Source of the DNA: Haberlea rhodopensis
Lineage: Eukaryota > Streptophyta > Magnoliopsida > Lamiales > Gesneriaceae
DNA: 64,000 bases
Direction: 5' to 3'
Assembly: GCA_907163345.1 (NCBI GenBank)
Contig: CAJQUN010000423.1
Location: 310,001-374,000 of the forward strand
In this document: positions 1-11,016 of the stretch, in pieces
How positions within the stretch are numbered: position 1 is the first letter of the stretch
How the letters are laid out: each line of letters begins with the position of its first letter
Position numbers and translations under genes: made by a program
Notes under the pieces: model-generated
Told to the model about the DNA's origin: nothing
The model's input: the letters and a program-made list of their open reading frames with translations, nothing else
Databases searched by the model: none

Positions 1-319
1 AGGTTTATATTTTATGTTTTGCGTCCCAGTAGTTGTTAGAATATTTTTAATTATGTTTTGAATTACCGGGGTATGCCCCGATTATCTGTATTTTAAGTAT
101 TCTACTACTGGTTGATTTATACTTGATATGGATGTTATGCTCAACATGTTAAATTGGAAACTGGAATTACGTATTTTCAGTATCACTATATATGTATCAC
201 CTAAAAGCGAAAAAATTTTTAGGGCCATTTGATAAGACCTTTGAAATAAATCTTCCGCTGTTTACGTAAATTAATCATTATGTGTTAATTAAACACCACA
301 TTAGGATCGGGCCCTCACA
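1..319. mobile_element. Partial LTR of an unidentified element (X) interrupting A1
   Basis: AT-rich non-coding sequence that abruptly replaces the integrase reading frame of A1. On the minus strand the A1 protein reads correctly as far as MKSDV and then runs into foreign sequence and a stop. The junction on the plus strand ends in CCTCACA at 319, and on the minus strand it starts TGTGAGGGCCC, so either strand could be an LTR end. The other end and the TSD lie outside the window, so orientation and family are unresolved. Confidence 0.5.
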
Positions 320-1119
320 TCTGATTTCATCCTCTTCCACCAAAACTGACCACGCAGATCTCTGTACATCTTCTTCCCGCCTGGGTGGATGCTAAGTCTG
401 CTACTGTGAGCTCGCTCTAAGATCCCTTTACGCAACTCCGGCGTACTCGGAACCACCCAACGGTCACCCAATCTCAAAGACCCATCATCAGCCACTCTGA
501 ACTTCGTTGGCTGACCAAGATGTACTAAAGATAACCACCTCTGAACCTCATCGTCTGACCTCTGAGCTCTCCTGATGTTCTCATAGATATCTGGCTCAGC
601 TAACAAGGTCGATACATACACAGGTGATGCATCAATATCAAAATCATAGCCCAAATGACAATAGGAGGTCATCATAGCCGACAAATGAATGACGTCCTCA
701 GCAGAACTCCTCACTTTCCGGCTCAAAGCGTCTGCGGTCAAATTGGCTTTCCCCGGATGGTACTCTATCTCGCAATCATAGTCCTTGAGTAGGTCCATCC
801 ACCTTCTCTGCCTCATGTTCAGCTCTGCCTGAGTGAATAAAAATTTGAGGCTCTTGTGATCCGTGTAAATGGTAAACGAAGTACCATACAAATAATGCCT
901 CCAGATCTTCAGGGCGAAGATGATAGCCGCCAATTCCAAGTCATGAACTGGATATCTGGTCTCATGCGGCTTCAACTGCCTCGATGCATAAGCTACCACA
1001 TGCTTATCTTGCATCAGAACACACCCAAGGCCCTGAAGTGATGCGTCAGTATACAGAACAAATCTGGAGTTCTCCGTAGGGATCACTAACACTGGCGCCG
1101 TCGTCAACCGGTGCTTCAA
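320..1119 (-). pseudogene. A1 pol 3' part: RNase H and integrase zinc-binding start
   Basis: About 266 residues of the A1 polyprotein on the minus strand. The RNase H domain is clear: YTDASLQGLGCVLMQ holds the first catalytic Asp, ELAAIIFALKIWRHYLYG the Glu helix, YTDHKSLKFLF the next Asp, and ADALSRK the C-terminal end. It is followed by the integrase N-terminal region (HSSRLSIHPGGKKMYRDLRGQFWWKRMKSDV), which contains the two His of the HHCC zinc finger. The Cys pair and the DDE core are missing because X interrupts the frame at 319. It is out of frame with the upstream RT: a small deletion near 1120-1140 removed a few codons between RT and RNase H. It copied and degraded template RNA in the live element; this copy is dead. 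Confidence 0.85.
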
Positions 1120-3305
1120 CTCCTGGAAGCTCTCCTCACAAAAGGTACACCCTTCTGAGTCAACTGAGTCAGCGGCTTGGCAATCTTCGAAAAGCCATCG
1201 ACAAAGCGTCGATAATACCCGGCTAAACCCAGAAAACTCCGGATCTCAGGCACAGAAGTGGGGGCAGCCCACTCCATCACAGCCTCAATCTTCTTGGGAT
1301 CTACAGATATCCCGCTGCTCGATATGACATGCCCCAGAAACACTACACTGCTCAGCCAAAATTCACACTTACTGAGCTTAGCATATAACTGATGCTCTCT
1401 GAGAATCTGAAGCACTGTCCTCAAGTGTTTCACATGCTCCTCCTCGCTCCGGGAGTAGATAAGAATATCGTCAATAAACACAATGACGAACTGATCAAGA
1501 TACTGCTGAAACACTCTGTTCATCAGACTCATGAAGACTGCTGGAGCATTCGTCACGCCGAACGGCATCACTAGGAACTCATAATGCCCGTATCGCGTCC
1601 GGAATGCTGTCTTCTGCACATCTTCCGCTCTGACCCGAATCTGATGATACCCGGATCTCAAATCAATCTTGCTATACACCCTGGTACCCTGCAACTGATC
1701 AAACAAGTCATCTATCCTTGGGAGAGGATACTTGTTCTTCACTGTAGCCTTATTCAGTTGCCGGTAATCGATACACAACCGCATCGAACCGTCCTTCTTC
1801 TTCACAAAGAGAACTGGTGCGCCCCATGGCGACACGCTCGGGCGTATATATCCCTTGTCCAAGAGATCCTGTAACTGTTCTTTCAACTCCCTCAATTTGG
1901 CCGGTGCCATCCTATAAGGTGCACGAGAGATAGCGGATGTCCCTGGCAACAGCTCAATCCCAAACTCAACGTCCCTAGCCGGTGGGAATCCTGGGATCTC
2001 TTCTGGAAATACATCAGCGAACTCTGCCACTACTGGCACATACTCAACTCTTAGTTCCTTATCCTTTCCAGACGTGTCCACGGCATAGATAAGATAGCCC
2101 GTGTGGCCACGTTCCAACAACTGAGTCATCTTGATCGCTGAAATCAACGGAATCTTCGCACGAGAACCGTTGCCATAGAAAGTCCACTGACTGCCCAACT
2201 CAGGCCTGAACTTCACTGTCCTCTGTCGGCAATCTACCACTGCCTGATATCTGTTCAGAACATCAATACCCAAGATGCAGTCGAAGTCTGACATACCCAG
2301 CACAATCAAGTCTGATCTCAATTCGTTGCCCTCAAAATAAATGAGGCAGTCTGCCATAAACTGATCAGCAACGACATTTCTTCCAGTGGGTGTCAAGACA
2401 AGGAGAGGCGTGGGTAAAGAAGACGTGCGCATATGGTGTCTTTCCACAAAACCCACCGATACAAAAGAATGGGAGGCACCTGTATCGATCAAAATAAAGG
2501 CAGGGTACGTAAATAAATGGCACGTACCGGCGATCACCTCCTCTGGGGCTGCCTGGGCCTGCTCCCTGGTCAGTGCATACACCTGCCCCTGGGGTGGTCC
2601 TACTGTCTGACCTCCCGATGGTCGAGGCCCAAATTGCTGCCTCTGCTGCACTGTCCTATCCTCAAACCTCGGCCTGCTGCCCTGATACTCTGACTGTCCT
2701 CCCGGTGTGCGGCAATACCGAGCGATGTGGCCCATCTTGCCACAGATATAACATGCAGGACACTTGTTTGAAGAATGTGGCCCTCCACAATTGTTGCACC
2801 TCGGCTCTCCCGGTCTATCCCCTTGTGAAGATCCTCTATTGGCCGACCAATTACCCTTCTTGTTATCCTGTTTCTGACCAAAGTGTTTCTTTCCACCATA
2901 TCGTGAAGATGAAGAGGCACCACGGGGTTTAAATGGCTCACCCCGAGGCCTCAAACTATCATTGGTCTGCCTCTGTTGCGGTACCGGTGGTGGCATAGCG
3001 TAAGCTCCCACTCCTAGCTCAGCAAGCTCCGCTCTTGTGAGAGCATCATCAAAAGAAGTTGGGTTATTAGTGATAACCCGGTCATAGAGCTCCGGTCGCA
3101 ACCCTTTCATAAAGTTCCTCATCTTAGCGTGCCCACTGGTGGCAATGTGGGGAACGTACCTCAGCAATGAAGAGTACCGTGTGGCATAGTCTGCCACTGT
3201 CATGTTCCCCTGCTTCAAACTTGTAAATTCATCCTCCTTCGTCTGTCTCGCCGCAGCGGAGAAATACCGGTTCAAAAACCTAGTCCTGAAGAGTGTCCCA
3301 GTCAA
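1116..3305 (-). pseudogene. A1 gag C-terminus, protease and reverse transcriptase
   Basis: A 729-codon open stretch. Residues about 5-90 are the C-terminal half of the gag capsid domain (FRTRFLNRYFSAAARQTKEDEF). Two zinc motifs follow at about 170-198: CNNCGGPHSSNKC and CYICGKMGHIARYC, the second a standard CCHC knuckle. The aspartic protease has an intact DTGAS at about 274-278. RT spans about 440-715, with VYSKIDLRSGYHQ (first catalytic Asp) and FIDD at about 610-613 in place of YVDD, common in plant Ty3 elements. It ends in an out-of-frame tail. It is separated from the gag N-terminus by a frameshift at about 3280-3305 and from RNase H by another near 1130, so it cannot give a complete polyprotein. 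RT motifs look intact, which suggests moderate age. Confidence 0.9.
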
Positions 3306-3648
3306 TCACAGCACCCAGTGCTCTCATTTCCATTACTGTGCTCCTCCACCACATCAGAGGTTTCTTGGCTAATTGAAACTCCGCCAGCCTCAGCCAAGCT
3401 GTCACAGCACAAGGAGCCGATACAAAGATCTGCTCAAGTCTTTCCAACCACTCTTCAGCCTCTTCTCCGGACTCTGTCCCCTCAAACCGGGGCGGATGGT
3501 AAGACAGAAATTGCGTCAAGCTAATCTCACCCGGTAGCAATAACTGAACCACTGGTTCCATGCCTACGGCCGGTGGAGGTAGAGGGTTCACTTGACCGAC
3601 GCTTGCGTTCACACTACCAATATCTCCAACTTCCTCATTAGCAGCCAT
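3280..3648 (-). pseudogene. A1 gag N-terminus
   Basis: Starts at an ATG at 3648 (MAANEEVGDIGSV). Key stretch: LTQFLSYHPPRFEGTES, then EAEEWLERLEQIF, the usual opening of the Ty3/gypsy gag (Retrotrans_gag) domain. The frame runs out just after VIDWDTLQD, where a frameshift separates it from FRTRFLNRYF. The same protein is present in A2 from 54670 (MAAMNVGNLNEEVGDVGSV), which supports the start and reading frame. The LTR and PBS lie about 200 bp upstream, as expected for the first gene. Confidence 0.85.
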
Positions 3649-3861
3649 GTTGTAATACAAATGTTAACAACAATTCCAAAGCAGTATATATGTTATGCCG
3701 TTAGATAACAGGAATGAGAATAAGCACGTTAGTATTACAGGATATACATTAATATGCACCACATGCATAAACATGCTTCAAATGTAAGCACCTAGCCTAT
3801 CATGCTAAGGCTACCCTTCACTCGTTCCCGGGTTCTCTAACCACTGCTCTGATACCACTAA
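3649..3861 (-). other. A1 untranslated leader between PBS and gag
   Basis: About 210 bp of non-coding leader. It contains the PBS at its LTR-proximal end; otherwise nothing recognisable. Confidence 0.7.
3839..3857 (-). promoter_or_regulatory. A1 primer-binding site, initiator Met tRNA type
   Basis: On the minus strand this reads TGGTATCAGAGCAGTGGTT, four bases after the LTR end (TTACA then TTAG). The first 12 bases are the common plant iMet tRNA primer complement. The identical site follows the A2 LTR. Confidence 0.9.
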
Positions 3862-4420
3862 TGTAAGGACCCTAATCCTTAAGTGCGGAATCAAGGCATA
3901 ATAGAGCTAATATAAATAATCAGAGTGAGAAATAACGTGTTGAGTTTATGAGCTTAAGCATTACATGCCAAAAATAAGGACTACCAAAAAGGGTTAATTA
4001 CATTCCAATCAATGAATGTTCAATTTTAGTTTTATACTACTCCTAGAGTAGATACTATCCAAATAATCCGTCCTTCAAGTCCCAAAAGCATCCTCAAAAG
4101 CTCACCATCTCAACCCGTCTAGCCCTTCTATCATGCCAAACGTGTACCTACAAGGACAACCCCCAAACATGAGCAATAATAATCATTCATATTCAACACA
4201 ATATGAAGATAAAGCGTAAATGCATAATCATAATAAAACACTTCCCGTTTTCCCATGCATTTCAAACGCTTCCCGTTTGGTTGTCCCTGTACCATAACTC
4301 ATGAGTATAATCAATAGATTATTTTTAATGGTCTAAACATGTCATGAGCATATACCATTTCATCAATACCAAATACTGATCACCAATCCCTAGTCTGTCC
4401 ATCACAATGTATTTTAATGC

Positions 4421-4610
4421 CCCTCGCTTATTTACATATAGGCGGCATAGGATAACCTCGCTTCAATGGACTGCGGGACTCCCACCCCTCGCCTCTCATT
4501 GAGCGGCAAATACCCTTTCCTCGCCCTATATGATAACCACGCTCAAATGTGACATGCGGCGCTCCCACCCCTCGCTTCACATTTAGCGGAACCAAACCAA
4601 ATAGCGGCAA
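4421..4610 (-). repeat. Module M repeats in the A1 LTR
   Basis: About 2.5 units of a roughly 80 bp module. On the minus strand each unit contains GCGAGGGGTGGGAG followed by CCGCATGTC, flanked by complementary arms. The same module occurs at 53699-53887 (A2 LTR) and inside B1 and B2. Function unknown. Confidence 0.75.
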
Positions 4611-4961
4611 GCATTAAAATCATCAAGGGATGACCACGACTCATGGGATGTGCACCAATAATCATATGCATCTATAAACATCATGCATAACATGTATTTG
4701 CATCCACTATGCAATACCACATATATACTTGCATCCACAATGCATAAGCAATAAGTATATAAGATACATGTACCGTTGGGGTGCCCGTACGTCCACTACG
4801 TACCTTTCCAAAAGTGGAATATGGTAGGACTTCAATTCCTTGGCTGTGTTGCCACCTGGGTTGGTTCTACATATTCACAAATACCAATATTAGAATCCAA
4901 TAATAGTCCAATACCAAAAATCCCACAAAAATAACCAAAAACACCATTTTTGGTGTCTCGC

Positions 4962-5165
4962 GATCGATCGTCATAAGGCCCCGATCGATCGCGAGACCTC
5001 ACTGTCTCGGGCAACAAATTTAAACAATCCGCGATCGATCGCGGAGCTAGCGCCGATCGATTGCGGCCTCGCCGATCGATCGCGCCAAACTCGCGATCGA
5101 TCGCTGAAGCTCACTGCCTCAGCCCTGTTGCTCGCGATCGATCGCGGGAAAAACGCCGATCGATC
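4962..5165. repeat. Array of eight GATCGATC palindromes (A1 LTR)
   Basis: Eight copies of GATCGATC (one mutated to GATCGATT), usually extended symmetrically by CG/GC, for example CCGCGATCGATCGCGG. Start-to-start distances within neighbouring pairs read 21, 22, 19, 21 and 22 bp. The equivalent A2 array also has eight. Confidence 0.9.
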
Positions 5166-5957
5166 GCCGAGCTCTGGGCAAGCGAGAATCGGGCACTATT
5201 CACCCTTCTCCTTCCCAAACTCAAACAACCTTAAATAACTCAACAATATCCATACCCAACTACTCAAAACCAACAATAAACATCATTAAATACCCATGTA
5301 TACCACATCCAACCAAAATATACTTCAAAACAAGGACAAATCCAACATATAACCAAACCCACAACAACCCAACAAAACCCATTTCAAAATCATTCAAAAC
5401 CAACCCAAACTCAAACAAAACCTTGCAAAATTAACCATGAGGTATCCATACCTCTTGGGGATCTCAAATCACCCAACAAGCTCCACAAAACAAGATTTTT
5501 GGAAGGTTTCTCTTCACCCTCAAGCTTGAGCTCGAAAATTGGAAGGGGGTAGGGTTTGTGGATTTGATTTTGGTAAAGTGAATGAGTTGGGTAAAGGTGT
5601 GGGGTTATAAGGGTATAAAAGGTGAGTTTATTTAAAATGCATACTAAAATAATTCCATGGTGTATAAAACACCCCAACATGATATTTTTCCAAAGCATTA
5701 AACCAAATGCACCAAAATATCAATTAAACACATGATTTCTAATTAATTGCTACCAATGGCAAATAAATCATGCTTCCAATAATATTTACCCAACATGCAC
5801 CACATGCACCCTGAAATGCAACCCCGGGTCACCCTATCCACATGACCATGCATTTCCATAAGGTAAATAAATTCCAACACATAATTAATTACCACATAAC
5901 TAATCATAATAATCGTAATAATGCCCAAATGCAATTAACCATTTCGGGGATATCGCA

Positions 5958-6551
5958 TTCGTCAATCATCATTCTATGTTGAGTGAGAATACTTGGGGAT
6001 TGACAGTTGTTTTTGGGGCTTTGGGTATGATTGGTGATACCCGAGTCGATTGCATTGAGTATGCATGTTGTATTGGTACTTAGGCATGTATACCAGTGTG
6101 GGAATACGAATGCCAGCATTTATTTGGTCCTCGTCGAACATCGGGTAAGTATGCTTGGAGGAATGAATCTCCGGTGAGAGATCGTGGGACATTGAGATTG
6201 GTAATCTCGATGGCACGATATATTCTGAAGGATGATCATGAGGTTTGGTTGACTTCCTCCGAGGAGGAATTGTTGTATTTTGGGATCATGGTAATTCTTT
6301 ACTAGTTAATTCGATAGCCTCCTTGTGTAATGATTGTTGAATCCTGGTGTAAACAGGGATGACCAGAATTCGGATTTGTTAAGTGTCGTGGTTGACACAT
6401 GTGGCGGGAATGCAATTGATTGTTCTTAGCATGTCCTTTCGAGAACTTGAGACCTCGTGGAGTCTCGATAGTGTGTTTGGACCAAGATGACAATTCTTGG
6501 AACACACGGAAGTAGACATCCTTGGAGATGTGTTTTGTGTCGATCGGTGGC
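5958..6551 (+). mobile_element. B3 internal fragment, left piece
   Basis: Non-coding sequence that aligns with the 3' part of the B1 internal region (about 37490-38045), for example the shared GTATACC and TCGATGGCACGAT stretches. A1 cuts it on the left and G on the right; it resumes at 12541. No reading frame is maintained. Confidence 0.8.
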
Positions 6552-6747
6552 TGATAGGGTTGATTATTACGTGTATTTTTGCTTTGATATGTATATATTT
6601 TCGTGTAGATTCCGGGAAGATGTTATGCTTTTTGGTATTTATTTGATTGTTTCAGGAATCTAGGTGGAAAATGGAAGAATTGAGCTAGAATGAAGAAAAC
6701 GGATCAAATCAAGGCAAGAAATGAAGAATCTGAATTCTGGCATGACC

Positions 6748-6982
6748 GATCGACCGGACATGGAGGGCGATCGATCGAAGGTGACAGAAGTTTTGGCCAA
6801 CAAAGAAAAGCGGAGCTCGATCAATCGGAAACTTGTGTTCGATCGATCGACATTGGCAGAGACTTGACAAGCGAAAATGGAAGAAAGCTCGATCGATCGG
6901 AAGCTTACCCTCGAGAGGCAGAGAAAGTCAGGAACGGTAGTTGAAGACACTCGATCGATCGAGACATATGCACCGATGGATC
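6748..6982. repeat. GATCGATC palindrome array in the G 5' LTR
   Basis: About seven sites, some decayed (GATCGACC, GATCAATC, GATGGATC). The matching 3' LTR array has eight. It lies about 75 bp upstream of the TATA box, so within U3. Confidence 0.85.
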
Positions 6983-7057
6983 GAGACACAGAATTTTCAG
7001 AAAATTAAAGACTTGATTTTGTTTGATTTTTGGAAACTCTTCCACACACCCCCTCTT

Positions 7058-7066
7058 CTATAAATT
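7058..7066 (+). promoter_or_regulatory. Putative TATA box of the G 5' LTR
   Basis: CTATAAATT after a CT-rich run and before a purine-rich start region; the same sequence is in the 3' LTR near 11530. Inferred from sequence only. Confidence 0.5.
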
Positions 7067-8049
7067 AGGGAAGTAGGGCACGAAAATGCAAGCAATTATT
7101 GAGAGCATAATCAGACCCATATCATATTATTCAGCCATTTTTTTCTCTTCCAGGAACAATCCAAGGTTAGAGAAATCCTTTGAAGTGCAAGGAAGGAAGC
7201 AAGAGAGGAAGTATCGGTCAACGCACGGATTCGCTCCTACGTTATCGTATTTCTAAACTCTAGTTAATTTGATTTTCAGATTTATTTGATGTTTTTGAGG
7301 TTGAGAAACGATTAAACATCTTTTTAATTTGATTTGAATTTAATTAAGTTTATTTTATCAAGTTTAGAGAATTTTGTGCTTGAATCATTGATTTGAATGT
7401 GCTTGTTATGTGCATGAATTATAATCTTAATGCTATCAAAGCCTAGCTAACTTTGACTGAATTGGTGAATTATAATTGAGATCGAGAGATGAAATTATAA
7501 TACGCTATAATAATTCGTGTTGTATGTTAAGATTTAGATCGAGAGATTAAATCACATACGTGATCACTTTGAATTGAGAGATTTAAAGTTAACGGTTTTC
7601 ATTGAGATTAATTCAATATTAAATTGGTTTAAGTGAACGAGAGTTACTTGTGTCAATTTAATATTAGTTTCAATATAGCTTGAGAAAGTATATTGATTAT
7701 ATTCGGAAATCTATCACTTTAAGAATTGATTGATTAGTAATTGTTTTAACAAACAAATCATTGACGATAACACAATTGAACAAACATCTTGATAAATTTC
7801 TCGAGCGGAATTCCTTCGCATCTTCAAAGGAGTTGTTTTATTTTTAAGTTTTTAGTTTAATTAGATAATTAATCATCTTTTCGTAGGCTAAATATAATTT
7901 TGCTAATTTTATTTGGTACTTATACGTTAGTCCTTGTGGGTTCGACATCCTTTCTTTTATATCGCTATACTAAAACATGACACCGTGCACTTGCGGTCTA
8001 AAATCGCTACACTGGAATTTTCTGTTTAAAATAAAAGCGATCAAGTTTT

Positions 8050-8067
8050 TGGTGCCGTTGCCGGGGA
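8050..8067 (+). promoter_or_regulatory. G primer-binding site, tRNA-Asp type
   Basis: TGGTGCCGTTGCCGGGGA, one base different from the complement of plant tRNA-Asp 3' end (TGGCGCCGTTGCCGGGGA). Six bases after the LTR end. Confidence 0.9.
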
Positions 8068-8218
8068 CTAATTTGTATAATATCATACGAGATTAGTTAA
8101 TTGTAATTTAGCCATTTATTTTTGTTTTTATTTTGTTTGTCACTTTTGACCGTTGGGTTTACTACATTCGTATTTCTTCTTTTGGGTTGATTTTTACAGG
8201 TAGTCATCTTCTTAGTGC

Positions 8219-9531
8219 ATGCTAAGGAGTAGCAACCCCACACTCGAGTTGTTTGACCCAGAAATCGAGCGTACGTGTCTAAGAAAAATAAGGGAAGCTC
8301 GAGCAATGGCTGATAACAATCAAGAAGGGGGCGCGAACAATGAAGCACCGAATCCAAGATCTATGATGGATTTTGCTCAACCAGCTTTCCATGGATCACT
8401 GTCAAGCATTACAAGGCCAACCATTCAAGCCAACAATTTTGAGATAAAGCCAGCTATAATACAGATGATCCATCATTCAGTGATGTTTGGGGGAGTAGCC
8501 ACTGATGACCCGAACGCTCACATCTCCAACTTCTTGGAGATTTGTGATACCTTCAAACACAATGGCATTTCTGACGACGCCGTCAGGTTAAGGTTATTTC
8601 CCTTTTCATTAAAAGATAAAGCTAAAGCTTGGTTGAATTCTTTACCTGCAGGATCTATCACCACTTGGGAGGGGATGACACAAGCGTTTTTGTCTAAATA
8701 TTTTCCCCCTTCCAAATCTGCGAAGATGAGAAACGATATCACCACGTTTGGGCAATATGATCCTGAAACATTATATGAGGCGTGGGATCGTTTCAAGGAA
8801 TTGCTTAGGAGATGCCCACATCATGGTCTTCCTATTTGGCTCCACATACAAACTTTTTATAACGGTTTATTTTCATCAACCGTTCTATGATTGATGCAGC
8901 CTCAGGAGGATCCATTATGCGTAAATCACCAGAAGCAGCTTATGAACTCTTGGAAGAGATGGCTTCTAATAGCTATCAATGGCAATCGGAGAGGAATGTG
9001 CCAAAGAAACCAAGCGGAGTTCATCAATTTGACGACATCACTGCTCTTTCGGCACAGTTGGAAGCATTGAACAAAAAGATAGATAGCATGAGCATGACAG
9101 CGATGCAAGCTCAAGTTATCACTTGTGAATTATGTGGAAGCAATCATCCAAGCACCGAGTGCCAGGCAGGTAATCCATTTAATCAGTCTAATGAGTCCGT
9201 TAATTATGTAGGAAACAGGCAGCCCAACAACCCATACTCCAATACTTACAACCCGGGGTGGAGGAATCATCCGAATTTGCAATGGTCCAACCAAAACAAT
9301 GTGTTGAACCCACAACAACAACCGGGAAATGCACCTAAGCCGAGTATGGAGGAGCTCTTGACCAAGTTAATCTCATCGACAGAAACAAGAATGCAAAATC
9401 AGGATGCATCTATAAAAAGCTTGGAGGTTCAAGTGGGGCAACTGGCAGTTATAATTCATGGACGAGATCAAGGGACACTAACTACTGATACAGTGAAAAA
9501 CTCAAAGGAGCAAGCAAAAATGGACCACTAA
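8219..9531 (+). pseudogene. G gag (Athila-like), split by a frameshift
   Basis: First frame 8219-8890 starts at ATG (MLRSSNPTLELFDPEIER). The capsid domain is clear at about residues 55-215: ITRPTIQANNFEIKPAIIQMI, then LRLFPFSLKDKAKAWLNSLP, FLSKYFPPSK and YEAWDRFKELLRRCPHH. The second frame 8887-9531 continues with MIDAASGGSIMRKSPEAAYELLEEM, a Cys/His cluster CELCGSNHPSTEC (CX2CX3HX4C), and a coiled-coil-like ETRMQNQDASIKSLEVQVGQL. A one-base loss in the short stretch 8861-8886 separates them; otherwise the frame is open, so the gene is nearly intact. F carries the same protein without the first ~55 residues. It would form the virus-like particle. The frame ends at QAKMDH, with no pol. Confidence 0.9.
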
Positions 9532-9758
9532 GACGGAGGTGACAGTCCAGCTTGGGACTATAAATTAAGAACTTTTCATCTATCCCTTGTTTAGTTTTTC
9601 ATTTTTTTAGTCTAATTATTTTTATTCTTGTTATTTTAATTTTTTTTTTCGAGCCTAACTCCGTGCGTTAATTTTCAAATGCAGAAAAATGGAATGAGTC
9701 CAATTGGTGGGGCGGATCGAACATTGAAAAAAAAATTTGAAAATTGGTCTGGAAGGCT

Positions 9759-9946
9759 CGATCGATCGAGATTAAAGCTCGATCGATCGACCATGGGTTG
9801 CCAAATAAAAAATAAAAATAAAAATTTCTGGAGTCACCGATCGATCGGAAGATTACCCTGGATCGATCGAGGAAGGTTATAAAAAGAAGAAATTTTTTTC
9901 TGTCTCGCTCGATCGATCGAGCGGAAACTCTCGATCGATCGAGAGA
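9759..9946. repeat. Internal array of six GATCGATC palindromes in G
   Basis: Three pairs; spacing within pairs reads 21, 22 and 22 bp. Flanks are symmetric in several sites (CTCGATCGATCGAG). It is outside the LTRs, between gag and the polypurine tract, and is absent from F. Confidence 0.9.
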
Positions 9947-11003
9947 CAGATAAATTTGTTTTTAAATCGATTTCAGCAGATATCATTCACAACCCTTCCA
10001 AATTTTTCACAGCCAAAAAAAAATCATCCCTTTGCCCTAATCCCCAAATTTCTTCCTATAATCTTTCCCACACACTTTCAAATCTTGCAATATAAGTTTC
10101 AAAGCTTCCTCTAATTACAATTTTGCAATAGATTTCAAGATCCAAAGCTGAAATTGGGAGATTTCATCAAAAAGGAGGAACTCAAGCAAATTCCAAAACA
10201 TCACCTAGATTTTCCGCCACACCCACCATACCAGCCAGAGGAGCCATACTATCCAGAAGTCAGCCCGGGATGACATCAGAGAGGCGGTATATTTTTTTTC
10301 TTCTAGGAAAACCCTAAAACCGTGTGAAAATTTCTTACGCCTTTTTGAAAACTCAAAATTGGAATCTGTCAAAGCACATATGTTACATTTACACCGTTAT
10401 GACTTTTGACTTTCAGAAATCAGCCCGGGCTGACATCAGAGATGCCGTATAATTTTTTTTCTATACAAAATGAAACTCTGTTCTGCTAATCCTGTAGCAC
10501 TCCTTAAAGCTCAACGTGTCAACCCCGACCCTTGTTCTCCAAACATGTGAGGTTATTAATCTTGACAAGGAAAACAATACAGTTCTCTTCTTTGTGTTTC
10601 CCTATCTTTTCTTTGAAGCCAAACACCTAGGCCAAACATTACAAGCTTTAAAAAACCTATTATTCCAAGTCTAGGGAATAATTACATTAGTGGAGAAGTG
10701 CTTCAAAAGTAGGCTTATGGAGTGTTTTATAGTAAATCTTGACTTTGAGTTTAATAGCATTATTTGATCCTAAAAGTATATATGAAACTCAAGATTGACA
10801 TGAACACACACGCACGTTCCAATTTTGCGATATATTGCTTGGCTTAGGAGAAAACACTTCTTGTTGATTTTTGGATGACTTATGATTGAAGTGTTAGTGG
10901 GATTTCTGAGCTTTTACAATTGAGTTGCTAAGTTAATTCATTCAAAGTATTGATATGAACTTTGCATTTCGATCTTAATGTTTGCTCGAGAACGATCAAA
11001 TCT

Positions 11004-11015
11004 AAGTTTGGGGAG
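11004..11015 (+). promoter_or_regulatory. G polypurine tract
   Basis: AAGTTTGGGGAG directly before the 3' LTR, the usual Athila-type plus-strand primer. Confidence 0.8.
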
Positions 11016-11016
11016 T

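Larger units (their letters stand above)
320..5957 (-). mobile_element. A1: truncated Ty3/gypsy retrotransposon (Tekay/chromovirus-like)
   Basis: Reading right to left: 5' LTR (5957-3862), iMet-type PBS, gag, protease, reverse transcriptase, RNase H and the start of integrase, then truncation by X. The right boundary is seen by comparison with A2, whose LTR starts TGTGATATCCCC; A1 starts TGCGATATCCCC at 5957. The sequence beyond 5957 aligns with the B internal region (about 37490 onward), so A1 was inserted into B3. Clade assignment rests on the look of gag and RT only. At least two frameshifts make it non-functional. Confidence 0.85.
3862..5957 (-). repeat. A1 5' LTR (2096 bp)
   Basis: On the minus strand it begins TGCGATATCCCCG and ends GGGTCCTTACA. 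It aligns along its length with the A2 LTR (52390-54455). It contains a GATCGATC palindrome array (4962-5165), a hairpin module (4421-4610) and a block (about 4115-4349) that recurs inside the B elements. No gene; the short open frames here are chance. Confidence 0.9.
6552..8043 (+). repeat. G 5' LTR (1492 bp)
   Basis: Starts TGATAGGGTTG and ends GCGATCA. It carries about seven GATCGATC-type sites upstream of a TATA box. Compared with the 3' LTR it has lost a short stretch around the sixth site and has point changes in others. Confidence 0.9.
9532..11016 (+). other. G 3' non-coding internal region
   Basis: About 1.5 kb without a credible gene. It holds a six-site GATCGATC array (9759-9946), two similar stretches reading AGCCCGGG(A/C)TGACATCAGAGA (near 10261 and 10421) and the polypurine tract at its end. 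Confidence 0.75.

Noticed and set aside
4421..4610. Module M as a plain GC-rich minisatellite of no interest
   Set aside because: Compensating arm changes and presence in two families argued for listing it as a finding.
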